From Acidimicrobiales bacterium (GTDB taxonomy: Bacteria > Actinomycetota > Acidimicrobiia > Acidimicrobiales > DATDAH01), in contig JAEUJM010000013.1 of the NCBI GenBank assembly GCA_016794585.1, positions 62,001 to 126,000 on the forward strand: DNA of 64,000 nucleotides, in the 5' to 3' direction. Shown here one piece after another: positions 1 through 8,940 of this stretch. Both the position numbers and the translations under genes were made by a program. Position 1 is the stretch's first letter. Every line of letters begins with the position of its first letter. Under the pieces are notes generated by a model that was not told the origin of the DNA, ran no database searches, and saw only the letters and a list, made by a program, of their open reading frames with translations.

Positions 1-6
1 TAGTCT
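1..6 (+). promoter_or_regulatory. -10 element TAGTCT, leaderless promoter
   Basis: TAGTCT lies 6 nt before the ATG at 13, with no room for a ribosome-binding site. It matches the TAnnnT-plus-short-gap pattern seen before coaE, uvrB, uvrA, uvrC and secG in this window. The -35 region lies outside the window. Confidence 0.55.
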
Positions 7-12
7 TCGTCA

Positions 13-306
13 ATGGCCAAGTCCCTGGTCGAGCGTCGCCTCATCGAGGTCGGCGACGCCCTGAAGGCCCTCCGGGCCGATCTGCGGGTGGCCGACGAGC
101 AACTGGCCCACCTTGCCGAGGAGGCCGAGGAGTCGCGCCTGCGCTCGCTCGTCTCCGAGACCCCGTTGGCCGAGCGCGAGTACCGCGAGTCCAAGCGTCA
201 CGCCGATGCCATGGAGCGGCATCGCCGAGAGGTGAGCGCGGAGATCGTCCGGCTCGAGCAGGCCCAGGACGAGCTCCTGGACCGCCTCATCCTCGAGCAC
301 GACTGA
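13..306 (+). CDS. Small coiled-coil protein of unknown function
   Basis: 97 aa, highly charged and almost wholly alpha-helical, rich in Glu, Arg, Leu and Ala with heptad-like spacing. There is no signal peptide, membrane segment or cysteine. It is probably a cytoplasmic coiled-coil protein. I do not recognise a named family. It precedes the pdtaR-like regulator by 92 nt on the same strand, but a separate -10-like element (369-374) suggests that gene has its own promoter. The ATG at 13 is favoured because a TAGTCT -10 sits 6 nt upstream, which fits a leaderless message. Confidence 0.7.
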   Translation: MAKSLVERRLIEVGDALKALRADLRVADEQLAHLAEEAEESRLRSLVSETPLAEREYRESKRHADAMERHRREVSAEIVRLEQAQDELLDRLILEHD

Positions 307-368
307 CTCACAGGTCCGGCGGTCGTGCCCATCCGACGGGGAGGCGGAGGAGGCGTCGGCGCGGGGAC

Positions 369-374
369 TACCCT
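369..374 (+). promoter_or_regulatory. -10 element TACCCT upstream of pdtaR
   Basis: TACCCT matches the TAnnnT pattern and lies about 24-30 nt before the TTG start of the response regulator. This leaves a short leader that carries an AAAGG ribosome-binding site near 391-395. No convincing -35 is visible. Confidence 0.4.
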
Positions 375-398
375 GCACCACACCCGAGCGAAAGGCCG

Positions 399-998
399 TT
401 GACGTTGCCCACCCGAGTCGTGATCGCCGAGGACGAGGCCATCATCCGCCTCGACCTCAAGGAGACCCTCGAAGAGGAGGGCTACGACGTCGTGGGAGAG
501 ACGGGCCGGGGCGACGAAGCCGTCGACCTGGTCAAGGAGCACGAGCCCGACATCGCCATCCTCGACATCAAGATGCCGGGCCTCGACGGCCTCTCGGCCG
601 CCCGCGAGATCGCCGGCGAGCGCCGTGCCGCGGTGCTGATCCTCACGGCGTTCAGCCAGCGCGACCTCATCGAGCAGGCACGAGACGCCGGCGCCCTGGC
701 CTACCTCGTCAAGCCGTTCCAGCGCAGCGAGCTCATCCCCGCCGTAGAGGTCGCCCTCGGCGTGTTCAAGGAGATGAAGGCGCTCCACGAGCAGACTGCC
801 AACCTCGAGGAGCAGCTCGAGACCCGCAAGATCGTCGATCGGGCCAAGGGTCAGATCATGGACGCCCACGGCCTGAGCGAGCACGAGGCCTTCAGCTTCA
901 TCCAGAAGCGGGCCATGCAGGAGCGCCAGACCATGAAGGCCGTGGCCGAGCGGGTCATCGCGGGCCAGCTCGAGCCGGAGCCCAAGCCCACCTCTTGA
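399..998 (+). CDS. pdtaR: ANTAR-domain response regulator, PdtaR-like
   Basis: 199 aa. Residues 1-120 form a receiver domain with the acidic pair ED near residues 11-12, the phospho-acceptor Asp at about 56 in AILDIKMPG, and the conserved Lys in LVKPF. Residues 125-190 are an ANTAR RNA-binding domain (ETRKIVDRAKGQIM, then AFSFIQKRAM). Such proteins act after transcription starts, as RNA-binding antiterminators. Sequence and position next to polA match Mycobacterium Rv1626 (PdtaR), whose kinase PdtaS is encoded elsewhere; no kinase lies beside it here. The start is TTG. A second in-frame TTG at 405 sits about 9 nt from the AAAGG Shine-Dalgarno and may be the true start, giving 197 aa. Confidence 0.9.
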   Translation: MTLPTRVVIAEDEAIIRLDLKETLEEEGYDVVGETGRGDEAVDLVKEHEPDIAILDIKMPGLDGLSAAREIAGERRAAVLILTAFSQRDLIEQARDAGALAYLVKPFQRSELIPAVEVALGVFKEMKALHEQTANLEEQLETRKIVDRAKGQIMDAHGLSEHEAFSFIQKRAMQERQTMKAVAERVIAGQLEPEPKPTS

Positions 999-1026
999 CG
1001 CTGCGGAGCGGAGCGGAGCATCTGGC

Positions 1027-3741
1027 ATGAGCGAACCGGACCGGCGCCTGGTGATGCTCATCGACGGGAACTCGCTCACCTACCGCGCCTTCTTCGCGCT
1101 CCCCACCGACCTCGCCACCGCGGCGGGCCAGGTCACCAACGCCGTGCTCGGCTTCACCACGATGCTCACGTACCTGCTCCGCGAGCAGAAGCCCGACTCC
1201 ATCGTCGTGGCCTTCGACCGGCCCGAGCCCACGTTCCGCCATGAGCGCGTCCCCACCTACAAGGGCAATCGGGACGCGGCACCGGACATCCTGCGCCAGC
1301 AGATGGGCCTGGTGCGCCAGGTGCTCGACGTGCTGCACATCACCACCGTCGAGGCCCCCGGCTTCGAGGCCGACGACATCATCGCCACGCTGGCCGAGAA
1401 GGCCAAGATCGCCGGGCACGAGGTGATGATCGTGACCGGCGACCGCGACGCCTATCAGCTCGTGGAGGACCCCCACGTCCGGGTGCTCTACAACAAGCGC
1501 GGGGTGTCCGACTACGCCCTCTACGACGAGGCGGGCATCGAGGAGCGCACCGGCGTCAGCCCCACCGAGTACGTGCAGTACGCGGCGATGCGCGGCGACA
1601 ACTCCGACAACCTCCCTGGCGTCCCGGGGGTGGGGGAGAAGACCGCGGCCAAGCTCATCAAGAAGTACGGCGGGCTCGACGGCATCTTCGCCCATCTCGA
1701 CGAGCAGACCCCGAAGCTCCGCGAGAACCTGACCGCCCACGAGGAGCAGGTCCGCCTCAACGCCGAGGTGATGGTGCTCTTGCGGGATCTCGACATCGAG
1801 GTCGACTTCTCCACGGCCGTGATCGACGACGTCGACCCTGACGAGGTGCGCCAGCTCTTCGACTTCCTCGAGTTCCGGGGCAAGTTCGAGCTCCTCGACG
1901 AGGCGCTCGGCGGCCGCCTGGGCAGTGGCGGCGGCGACGGCAGCCGATCATCGGGTGCCGAGGTGCTCGAGGCCGAGGTCACCGAGGCCACCACCTCCGC
2001 CGAGGCGGCGGGCCTGCTCGCCCGGTTGGCCGACGGGTCGGGACCGCTCGTCGTGGCCCCGGCCTGGACGGGCGACGAGGGCCGCTCGTCGTTCGCCGGC
2101 CTGGCCATGGTCGTCGACGGCACGGCCGCAGAGGTGGGCTGGCTCCGGGACACGGTGCTGGCCACGGACGAGGTCCGGGAGGCCCTCGGCACCCTGCTCG
2201 GCCCCGGCGGCCGCCCCCTCGCCGCCCACGGCGCCAAGGCGCTGATGCGCCGGCTGGGTGAAGACGGAGTCGACGTCGCCGTCCTGGCGGTCGACACGAT
2301 GCTGGCGGCCTACCTCCTCGATCCGGCCGAGGCCCGCTACCTGTTGGGCGACCTCCTGCTGCGCTACGCCAACCTCGAGCTGCCCGACGAGTCGTCGGCC
2401 GCCGAGGGCCAGCTCGACCTCGACGGTGGCTCGGTGCCGCCCTCCCAGGAGGCCGGGCGACGCGCCCTCGCCGTCGACCGCCTGGTCGCGCCGCTCCTCG
2501 AGGCCCTGGACGTGCAGGGCCTGCGCCACCTCTACGACGACATCGAGGTCCCACTGGTGCGGGTGCTGGCGAAGATGGAGGAGGTCGGCATCGCGGTCGA
2601 CCGGGCCGAGCTCGAGTCGCTCAACGCCGCGCTGGTCACCGAGTGCGCGGCGCTCACCGAGCAGATCAAGGAGGACGCCGGCCAGGACTTCAACGTCAAC
2701 TCCACGCTCCAGCTCCGCGAGATCCTGTTCGACAAGCTCGGACTGACCCCGCAGAAGAAGACCAAGACCGGCTACTCCACCGATGCCGCGTCGCTCGAGA
2801 AGCTGGTCGGCCAGCACCCGATCATCGAGCACCTCCTGCGCTACCGCGAGGTCGAGAAGCTCCGTTCGACGTACGGAGAAGGCCTGCTCGCCGAGGTCGC
2901 CGACGACGGCCGCATCCACGCCACCTTCAACCAGACGGTCGCCCGGACGGGCCGCCTCAGCTCCGACGCGCCCAACCTCCACAACATCCCGGTGCGGACC
3001 GAGGGCGGCCGTGCCTTCCGGCGGGCCTTCGTCCCGGGGCCGGGCTACGAGCTCCTCGTGGCCGACTACAACCAGATCGAGCTGCGCTGCATCGCCCACC
3101 TGGCCGAGGACCCGGGGCTCATCGCCGCCTTCGAGAGCGGCTCCGACATCCACAACGAGACCGCCGCCCGCATCTTCTCGGTGCCGAACGACGAGGTCAC
3201 CACCGAGCAGCGCTCGAAGGCGAAGATGGTGTCCTACGGCCTCGCCTACGGCATGGAGGCCTACGGGCTCGGGCAACGCCTCGGGATCCCCACCGAGGAG
3301 GCCGCCGAGATCCTCGACGCCTACTTCGTCGCCTTCCCGTCGGTGAAGGCGTACATGGAGGCGACCGTCGCCGAGGCGCGCGAGCGCGGCTACACGGAGA
3401 CGCTGTTCGGACGGCGTCGTCAGATCCCCGAGCTCAGCTCGAGCAACTTCCGCATCCGCCAGGCCGGCGAGCGCCAGGCCATGAACGCGGGCATCCAGGG
3501 CCTCGCCGCCGACATCTTCAAGGTGGCGCTCGTGGCCCTGGACCGCGCGCTCGAGGAGCGCGGGGCCGCCAGCCGCCTGATCCTGCAGGTGCACGACGAG
3601 GTCGTCCTGGAGGTCCCGCCGGCCGAGCGCGACGAGATGGGCGAGCTCACCAGGGCCACCCTGACCGCCGCCGCGGACCTACGCGTGCCCCTCGAGGTGA
3701 ACCTCGCCTTCGGGACCACCTGGGCGGACGCCAAGGCCTGA
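1027..3741 (+). CDS. polA: DNA polymerase I
   Basis: 904 aa, normal length for actinobacterial PolA. Residues 1-295 are the 5'-3' exonuclease/flap domain (LIDGNSLTYRAFFALP, then GVPGVGEKTAAKLI). Residues 310-500 match the 3'-5' exonuclease position, but the acidic catalytic motif is replaced (VVAPAWTGDEG), so proofreading is probably lost, as in other actinobacteria. Residues 510-904 are the family A polymerase with motif A DYNQIELRCIAH near 680, motif B RSKAKMVSYGLAYG and motif C QVHDEVVLEVP near 853. It fills gaps in excision repair and replaces Okazaki primers. uvrB, uvrA and uvrC lie in the same window. Confidence 0.97.
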   Translation: MSEPDRRLVMLIDGNSLTYRAFFALPTDLATAAGQVTNAVLGFTTMLTYLLREQKPDSIVVAFDRPEPTFRHERVPTYKGNRDAAPDILRQQMGLVRQVLDVLHITTVEAPGFEADDIIATLAEKAKIAGHEVMIVTGDRDAYQLVEDPHVRVLYNKRGVSDYALYDEAGIEERTGVSPTEYVQYAAMRGDNSDNLPGVPGVGEKTAAKLIKKYGGLDGIFAHLDEQTPKLRENLTAHEEQVRLNAEVMVLLRDLDIEVDFSTAVIDDVDPDEVRQLFDFLEFRGKFELLDEALGGRLGSGGGDGSRSSGAEVLEAEVTEATTSAEAAGLLARLADGSGPLVVAPAWTGDEGRSSFAGLAMVVDGTAAEVGWLRDTVLATDEVREALGTLLGPGGRPLAAHGAKALMRRLGEDGVDVAVLAVDTMLAAYLLDPAEARYLLGDLLLRYANLELPDESSAAEGQLDLDGGSVPPSQEAGRRALAVDRLVAPLLEALDVQGLRHLYDDIEVPLVRVLAKMEEVGIAVDRAELESLNAALVTECAALTEQIKEDAGQDFNVNSTLQLREILFDKLGLTPQKKTKTGYSTDAASLEKLVGQHPIIEHLLRYREVEKLRSTYGEGLLAEVADDGRIHATFNQTVARTGRLSSDAPNLHNIPVRTEGGRAFRRAFVPGPGYELLVADYNQIELRCIAHLAEDPGLIAAFESGSDIHNETAARIFSVPNDEVTTEQRSKAKMVSYGLAYGMEAYGLGQRLGIPTEEAAEILDAYFVAFPSVKAYMEATVAEARERGYTETLFGRRRQIPELSSSNFRIRQAGERQAMNAGIQGLAADIFKVALVALDRALEERGAASRLILQVHDEVVLEVPPAERDEMGELTRATLTAAADLRVPLEVNLAFGTTWADAKA

Positions 3742-3806
3742 GGGGTTCAGTTCGGCCCCTGCGGTGCCGACGAGGAGGGGCAGCCCACCTTCTCCGGAGT
3801 CAGGCG

Positions 3807-4001
3807 ATGGCCACGACCGCGAAAACCCGATCCAGCCTGTGGTTCGTCGTCATGCTCGCGGTGACCGTGTACACCTTGACCTCGGCAGGCATCGCGATCG
3901 CCACGCAGGACAAGTGCGGTGGGATGCAGGCCGAGAAGACGTGGGAGATCTTCCCGCCGGGCTGGCACTGCGCCCCGGCACGTCTGCCCGGTCAGTTCTG
4001 A
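3807..4001 (+). CDS. Small single-pass membrane protein
   Basis: 64 aa, with a positively charged N-terminus (MATTAKTRSS), one hydrophobic segment at about residues 11-33 and a short exported or lumenal tail with two cysteines (DKCGG and WHCAP). The ATG is preceded by GGAG with 7 nt spacing. The family is not recognised. The two Cys could form a disulfide outside the membrane. It lies between polA and a methyltransferase with its own -10 element, so it may be cotranscribed with polA. Coding status is inferred from the ribosome-binding site and the clean membrane topology. Confidence 0.6.
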   Translation: MATTAKTRSSLWFVVMLAVTVYTLTSAGIAIATQDKCGGMQAEKTWEIFPPGWHCAPARLPGQF

Positions 4002-4009
4002 GCCTCCCG

Positions 4010-4015
4010 TAGCCT
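4010..4015 (+). promoter_or_regulatory. -10 element TAGCCT, leaderless promoter
   Basis: TAGCCT ends 7 nt before the GTG at 4023. There is no Shine-Dalgarno in the gap, consistent with a leaderless methyltransferase message. Confidence 0.55.
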
Positions 4016-4022
4016 GCGGGGC

Positions 4023-4757
4023 GTGACCCGCGACCACTGGTTCGAGGACCTGGCCGACCACCTCGGTTCGGCGTACCTCCGCTACTCGTTCACCAAGGGG
4101 ACCGAGCAGGAGGTCGAGTTCCTCGTCGGGGCCCTGGGCCTCGCCCCCGGTGACCGGGTGCTCGACGTCGGGTGCGGTCCCGGCCGCCACGCCCACGCCC
4201 TCGGCCGGCGGGGGATCGAGGTCGTCGGGATCGACGTCTCCGAGCGCTTCGTGGCCGTCGCCGCCGAGGGGGCGCCCCCCGGGGTCACCTTCCAGCGCGC
4301 CGACGCCCGCGACCTGCCCTTCGAAGCGGAGTTCGACGCCGCCATCTCGCTGTGCCAGGGGGCGCTCGGCCTCGGGGGGCCCGACGGTGCGCTGGCCGCC
4401 GACCGCGACGTGCTCGGCGGCATGGCCCGGGCGCTCCGACCGGGCGGCCGCGTCGCGGCGAGTGCGTTCTCCGCCTACTTCCAGGTGCGGTTCCTCGAGG
4501 ACACGGATTCCTTCGACGCCGCCACCGGGGTCAACCACGAGCGCACGACCCTGCGAAGCGAGGCGGGAGAGGACGCGGAGCACGACCTGTGGACCACCTG
4601 CTTCACTCCCCGCGAGCTCACGCTGCTGGCGGAGGAGGCCGGCCTGCGGGTCCGGGCGATCTGGTCGGTGAGCCCGGGCGCCTACGCCGAGCGGGCGCCG
4701 GACCTCGACTCCCACGAATTCCTGCTCGTCGCCCAGCGGCCCGCCGCTGAGGGGTAG
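4023..4757 (+). CDS. Class I SAM-dependent methyltransferase
   Basis: 244 aa. The SAM-binding glycine loop is VLDVGCGPGRHAHALGRRG near residues 43-60, followed by an acidic strand end (VVGIDVSERF) and a third motif RADARDLPF. This is the Methyltransf_11/25 type of Rossmann fold. The substrate cannot be predicted. The GTG start is supported by a TAGCCT -10 element 7 nt upstream. Its own promoter and the separate rpsA promoter suggest a single-gene unit. Mycobacterium keeps polA close to rpsA, so a small methyltransferase here is a local addition. Confidence 0.85.
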   Translation: MTRDHWFEDLADHLGSAYLRYSFTKGTEQEVEFLVGALGLAPGDRVLDVGCGPGRHAHALGRRGIEVVGIDVSERFVAVAAEGAPPGVTFQRADARDLPFEAEFDAAISLCQGALGLGGPDGALAADRDVLGGMARALRPGGRVAASAFSAYFQVRFLEDTDSFDAATGVNHERTTLRSEAGEDAEHDLWTTCFTPRELTLLAEEAGLRVRAIWSVSPGAYAERAPDLDSHEFLLVAQRPAAEG

Positions 4758-4772
4758 CGAGGGCCTTCCTGC

Positions 4773-4778
4773 TACCTT
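4773..4778 (+). promoter_or_regulatory. -10 element TACCTT upstream of rpsA
   Basis: TACCTT fits the TAnnnT pattern and would give an rpsA leader of about 80 nt ending in a purine-rich AGAGAAGAG ribosome-binding region. The -35 is not obvious. Confidence 0.4.
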
Positions 4779-4866
4779 GGTGCGCCGGTGTGCGCGGATG
4801 GACCCGCCACCAGCTACCCCACACCACCCGTGGGGCGTCCGGAAAACCCCAGAGAAGAGCATCTAC

Positions 4867-6387
4867 GTGTCCCAGGTCGATACCGCCCCTTCGCAGCCGT
4901 CCACCGACGGTGACGAGTCCCTCCCCATGGGGACCTTCGACGAAGAGGGCAACTACATCCCCCGTGCCATCACCGAGAACGACATCGGTGCCGACGCCAT
5001 GGCCGACGCCTACACGGCCACCATGGTCGACGTCGACGACGGCCAGATGGTCGAGGGCACGGTGGTCAAGGTCGACCGGGACGAGGTGCTCCTCGACATC
5101 GGCTACAAGTCCGAGGGCGTCATCCCCGCCCGTGAGCTCTCCATCCGCAACGACGTCGACCCGTCCGAGATCGTCTCGCTGGGCGAGACCATCGAGGCCC
5201 TCGTCCTCACCAAGGAGGACAAGGAGGGTCGCCTGATCCTGTCCAAGAAGCGGGCCCAGTACGAGCGGGCCTGGGGCAAGATCGAGGAGATCAAGGAGTC
5301 CGAGGGCGTCGTGAGCGGCCCGGTCATCGAGGTCGTCAAGGGCGGTCTCATCCTCGACATCGGTCTGCGCGGCTTCCTGCCCGCCTCCCTCGTCGAGCTC
5401 CGCCGGGTCCGCGACCTGCAGCCCTACGTCGGTCGCAGCCTCGAGGCCAAGATCATCGAGCTCGACAAGAACCGCAACAACGTCGTGCTGTCGCGCCGCG
5501 CCTGGCTGGAGGAGACCCAGAAGGAGCAGCGTGAGGAGTTCCTCGACAACCTGAAGCCCGGCGAGGTCCGCACCGGCACCGTGTCGTCGGTCGTCAACTT
5601 CGGCGCCTTCGTCGACCTCGGCGGCATGGACGGCCTCGTGCACGTGTCCGAGCTGTCGTGGAAGCACGTCGACCACCCCGGCTCGGTCGTGCAGGTGGGC
5701 GACGAGATCCAGGTGCAGGTCCTCGAGGTCGACCTCGACCGCGAGCGCATCAGCCTCTCGCTCAAGGCCACCCAGCAGGACCCGTGGCAGGAGTTCGCCA
5801 CCAACCACCGCGTCGGCGAGCTCGTCTACGGCCGGGTCACCAAGCTCGTCCCGTTCGGCGCCTTCGTCCAGGTGGGCGACGGCATCGAGGGCCTGGTGCA
5901 CATCTCCGAGATGTCGGCCCACCACGTCGAGCTGCCCGAGCAGGTGGTCACCCCCGGCGAGGAGCTGTGGGTGAAGATCATCGACCTCGACCTGCAGCGC
6001 CGCCGCATCAGCCTGTCGATCAAGCAGGCCGCCGAGGGCGGTGTCGTGGCTGCCGAGTACCAGGAGCACTTCGGCGAGCACGCCTACGACACCGAGGGCA
6101 ACTACATCGGCCCCACCGGTGAGCTCGACGGCGACACCCCGAGCGACGGCCAGGAGGCGTGGGCCGAGTACTACGCCAACACCGACCCCAACGCCATCCC
6201 GCCGGGTGGCGAGCCCCCGTCGCCCGCCCCTGAGGGTGCGGCCACCGACGCCGTGGTCGAGGCGCCCGCCGAGGTCGACGCCGAGCCGGTCGAGGCCCCC
6301 GAGGCCGAGGTCGCGCCGGTCGAGGCCGAGGCCACGCCCGCCGACGAGGCAGCCGACGACGAGGCCGCGGAGGCCCCCGAGGCCTGA
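4867..6387 (+). CDS. rpsA: 30S ribosomal protein S1
   Basis: 506 aa from the GTG at 4867. The frame is open further upstream, but the GTG has a purine-rich AGAGAAG about 8 nt before it and S1 homology begins soon after. Four S1 (OB-fold) repeats lie at about residues 58-127, 145-210, 231-300 and 316-386; the last two carry the typical FGAFV and GLVHISE motifs. Four repeats is the actinobacterial form, against six in E. coli. Residues 440-506 are a low-complexity Ala/Glu/Pro acidic tail. S1 binds mRNA on the small subunit; in actinobacteria it is thought to matter less for leaderless messages, which seem common here. A strong hairpin follows the gene. Confidence 0.97.
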   Translation: MSQVDTAPSQPSTDGDESLPMGTFDEEGNYIPRAITENDIGADAMADAYTATMVDVDDGQMVEGTVVKVDRDEVLLDIGYKSEGVIPARELSIRNDVDPSEIVSLGETIEALVLTKEDKEGRLILSKKRAQYERAWGKIEEIKESEGVVSGPVIEVVKGGLILDIGLRGFLPASLVELRRVRDLQPYVGRSLEAKIIELDKNRNNVVLSRRAWLEETQKEQREEFLDNLKPGEVRTGTVSSVVNFGAFVDLGGMDGLVHVSELSWKHVDHPGSVVQVGDEIQVQVLEVDLDRERISLSLKATQQDPWQEFATNHRVGELVYGRVTKLVPFGAFVQVGDGIEGLVHISEMSAHHVELPEQVVTPGEELWVKIIDLDLQRRRISLSIKQAAEGGVVAAEYQEHFGEHAYDTEGNYIGPTGELDGDTPSDGQEAWAEYYANTDPNAIPPGGEPPSPAPEGAATDAVVEAPAEVDAEPVEAPEAEVAPVEAEATPADEAADDEAAEAPEA

Positions 6388-6410
6388 TCCTCCGCCTCTC
6401 CGAGCAGTCC

Positions 6411-6438
6411 CCACCGCCGCCCTCCGGGGCGGCGGTGG
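6411..6438 (+). terminator. Hairpin terminator after rpsA
   Basis: A perfect 12-bp all-GC-rich stem (6411-6422 with 6427-6438) closes a 4-nt loop, 24 nt past the rpsA stop. There is no T run, as is common for actinobacterial terminators. Confidence 0.75.
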
Positions 6439-6572
6439 CGCGTCCTGGCACAGAAACTGCCACAGGACACCTAAGCCTGACGACCTATACGGCCGACGAA
6501 GGGATGGACATTCCCGGCGCGTCGAGAGCATCGCTCGCAGCGTCAACCCGAACATCGAGGAGCGAGGTCCCT

Positions 6573-7427
6573 GTGAGCTCTCGGAGAACAATGATCCTCA
6601 TCGCAGCGATTGCCGTCGGGGCACTCGCCGCGTTCATGATCTTCAACTACGTCGGTGGGGTCGAAGACCAGGCCAACCAGGGAGCCGAGCGGGTCGACGT
6701 CTTCGTCGTGCGCAAGGACATCCCCAAGGGGCTGCCCGGTGAGCAGGCCCGAGACGAGGGGTACATCGTGCAGGACAAGATCCCGCGCGAGTTCCTGCCG
6801 GCGACCGCCGTGCGGAGCCTCGACCAGATCGACGGCCGGGTCGCCCTGAACAACCTCGCCGCCAACCAGGTGCTCGTCGACGGGATGTTCGTCGACCCGG
6901 CCCAGGCCCAGATCGGGTTCTCGGCACGGATCCCCGACTCCCAGGTGGCCATCACGCTCTCCATCGACGAGGTGCGGGGCGTGGCGGGCCTGCTCGTCCC
7001 CGGCGACAAGGTCGACCTCCTGGTCACCGCGCAGGGCGAGGGCGAGGGCACCGACACCGGGGTCCCCAACCCGGCCATCAGCCGGATGGTGTACCACAGC
7101 GTCGAGATCCTCGCGATCGGCCAGACGGCCACCCCGCAGCCCGGCGAGAACATCACCGCGGCGAGCGCCGAGGGCGAGGACCCGGCGGCAGCCCCCTCGA
7201 CGGCGGCGGCCCCCATCGCCAACAGCGGGCTCATCACCTTCCTGGTGCCGGTCGAGTCGGCGCAGCTCCTCAGTGCGCTCGACCCCGCCGAGATCTACCT
7301 GGCGCTCGTCGGCCCCGACTACGACCCCGAGCCCCTGCCGGCCCTGGAGCTCACCCCGGACACCCCGCTGCCCGGTGAGAGCGGCAGCGAGCTGACCCCC
7401 TACGGCCCGGACGGTGCGCCGGAATGA
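6573..7427 (+). CDS. cpaB: Flp pilus assembly protein CpaB (RcpC), SAF domain
   Basis: 284 aa from the GTG at 6573, chosen because GAGGAGCGAGG lies just upstream and the protein then begins with a short basic stretch and a membrane helix (ILIAAIAVGALAAFMIF). The frame is open 138 nt further upstream, but that extension looks non-coding. Residues 35-110 form a SAF domain (VRKDIPKG...), followed by the RcpC/CpaB beta-rich domain (VAITLSIDEVRGVAGLLVPGDKVDLL). CpaB is a periplasmic/cell-wall factor of Tad pilus assembly. Its stop overlaps the ATG of the cpaE-like gene, so the locus is an operon starting here. Confidence 0.9.
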   Translation: MSSRRTMILIAAIAVGALAAFMIFNYVGGVEDQANQGAERVDVFVVRKDIPKGLPGEQARDEGYIVQDKIPREFLPATAVRSLDQIDGRVALNNLAANQVLVDGMFVDPAQAQIGFSARIPDSQVAITLSIDEVRGVAGLLVPGDKVDLLVTAQGEGEGTDTGVPNPAISRMVYHSVEILAIGQTATPQPGENITAASAEGEDPAAAPSTAAAPIANSGLITFLVPVESAQLLSALDPAEIYLALVGPDYDPEPLPALELTPDTPLPGESGSELTPYGPDGAPE

Positions 7428-8899
7428 GCCTCTCCTCCTTCTTCGGCCGGGGTGACCCCGGCGGAAACGGCAGCGGGGGTGGCCCCCCGTCGGGGGGCAC
7501 CGCCCTCGAGTCCCCGGTCCCGGCCCCCGAGGTCAACGGCCACGGCGCCCCGTCCCAGGGGTACGGGGCGCCGGCCAACGGCTACGGCGACCCGGCAGCC
7601 GCTCCCGGTGGCTACGGGGGCTACGACCCGCTCCCGCCGCTGAGTCCCGAGCCTGCGCCCGCCCCCTCCTACGCCCCGGCACCCGTGCCGGCGGCGCCGG
7701 CCCCCGGGTCCAACCTGCCCACCCCGAGCCTCAGCCACATCGCGATCGCGGTGGTGGACGGCGACCAGACGATCCGCACCCGACTGGCGCTCCAGCTCGG
7801 GGACACCGCAGCGCCGTTCCCCAGCGTCGACGCCCTGGCCCAGCGACTCAACGGCACGCCCGTGGTCACGGTCCTCGGGCCCTCGTGCGCTTACGGCAGC
7901 GAGCTGGCGGCGCTCGAGCGCCTGCTCCAGATGCACCCCGAGGTCGGGGCCATCCTGATCGCCGCCGAGATGTCCACCACCCTGTTGCAGCAGGCGCTGC
8001 GGGCGGGGGTGAAGGACGTCCTCGCCATCCCCCTCGACGGCAACCAGCTGGTCCAGACAGTTCAGCGGGTCGCCGACGCGCTGTCGGCCCAGGCCGCGGC
8101 GATGGTGCCCCGGGCCCCGGAGTTCAGCGGTCCCGAGCCCCTCGAGGCCACCGAGCACGGCCAGGTCATCACCGTGTTCTCCACGAAGGGCGGGTCCGGC
8201 AAGTCGGTCATCGCCTCCAACGTGGCTGTCCGCCTCGCCATGCGCAGCGACAAGCCCGTCTGCCTCGTCGACGCCGACCTCCAGTTCGGCGACGTGGCCG
8301 TCATGCTCAAGCTGGCGCCCCAGCACACCATCGTCGACGCGGTCAGTGCCATCGACCGCCTGGACGCCGGCCTGCTCCAGGGCTTCCTCGTCAGCCACGA
8401 GCCCTCGGGCCTGCTGGTGCTCCCTGCGCCCCTCGAGCCGGCCTTCGCCGACCAGATCGGCGGCCCGGAGATGGTGCGCATCGTCGAGATCCTGCGGACC
8501 TTCTGCTCCCACGTGGTGATCGACACGCCCGCCTACTTCAACGACGTGGTCCTCAACCTGATCGAGGTCAGCGACGACGTCCTGCTGGTGGCGGGCATGG
8601 ACATCCCCAACATCAAGAACGTGAAGATCGGGCTGCAGACCCTGCGCCTCCTGAACACGCCGATGTCGAAGCTGCGCCTCGTGCTCAACCGAGCGAACTC
8701 CAAGGTGAAGCTCGAGGTGGGCGAGGTCGAGAAGACGCTCCAGGTCAAGGCCGACTCCCTGATCCCGAGCGACGTGGTCGTGCCCCAGGCCGTCAACAAG
8801 GGCACGCCCGTCATCCTCTCGGCGCCCAAGGCCGCCGTCAGCCGTGCCCTGGAACAGCTCGCCGACACCTTCATCGCCGCCCCGGCCGGGCGCCGGTAG
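7424..8899 (+). CDS. cpaE: CpaE/TadZ-like pilus-localising ATPase
   Basis: 491 aa. Residues 1-100 are a Pro/Gly/Ala-rich disordered region. Residues 105-230 are a degenerate receiver-like domain typical of CpaE. Residues 245-480 form a MinD/ParA-type P-loop ATPase with the deviant Walker A STKGGSGKSVIASN near 254 and switch-like VDADLQFGDVAVML. TadZ/CpaE proteins localise the Tad secretion machine at the pole or septum. The ATG overlaps the cpaB stop (ATGA). A 41-nt gap with a strong AAGGAGGA site precedes cpaF. Confidence 0.9.
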   Translation: MSLSSFFGRGDPGGNGSGGGPPSGGTALESPVPAPEVNGHGAPSQGYGAPANGYGDPAAAPGGYGGYDPLPPLSPEPAPAPSYAPAPVPAAPAPGSNLPTPSLSHIAIAVVDGDQTIRTRLALQLGDTAAPFPSVDALAQRLNGTPVVTVLGPSCAYGSELAALERLLQMHPEVGAILIAAEMSTTLLQQALRAGVKDVLAIPLDGNQLVQTVQRVADALSAQAAAMVPRAPEFSGPEPLEATEHGQVITVFSTKGGSGKSVIASNVAVRLAMRSDKPVCLVDADLQFGDVAVMLKLAPQHTIVDAVSAIDRLDAGLLQGFLVSHEPSGLLVLPAPLEPAFADQIGGPEMVRIVEILRTFCSHVVIDTPAYFNDVVLNLIEVSDDVLLVAGMDIPNIKNVKIGLQTLRLLNTPMSKLRLVLNRANSKVKLEVGEVEKTLQVKADSLIPSDVVVPQAVNKGTPVILSAPKAAVSRALEQLADTFIAAPAGRR

Positions 8900-8940
8900 G
8901 ACGCACCAGCCCGACCAAGTAGGAACTCCAAGGAGGATCG

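Noticed and set aside
6240-6390. Direct repeats at the end of rpsA
   Set aside because: The GAG-GCC type repeats encode the acidic Ala/Glu tail common in actinobacterial S1 and are not a mobile element.
7440-7720. Repeat array in the N-terminus of the CpaE-like gene
   Set aside because: The Gly/Pro/Tyr-rich stretch is low-complexity coding sequence without a fixed repeat unit.
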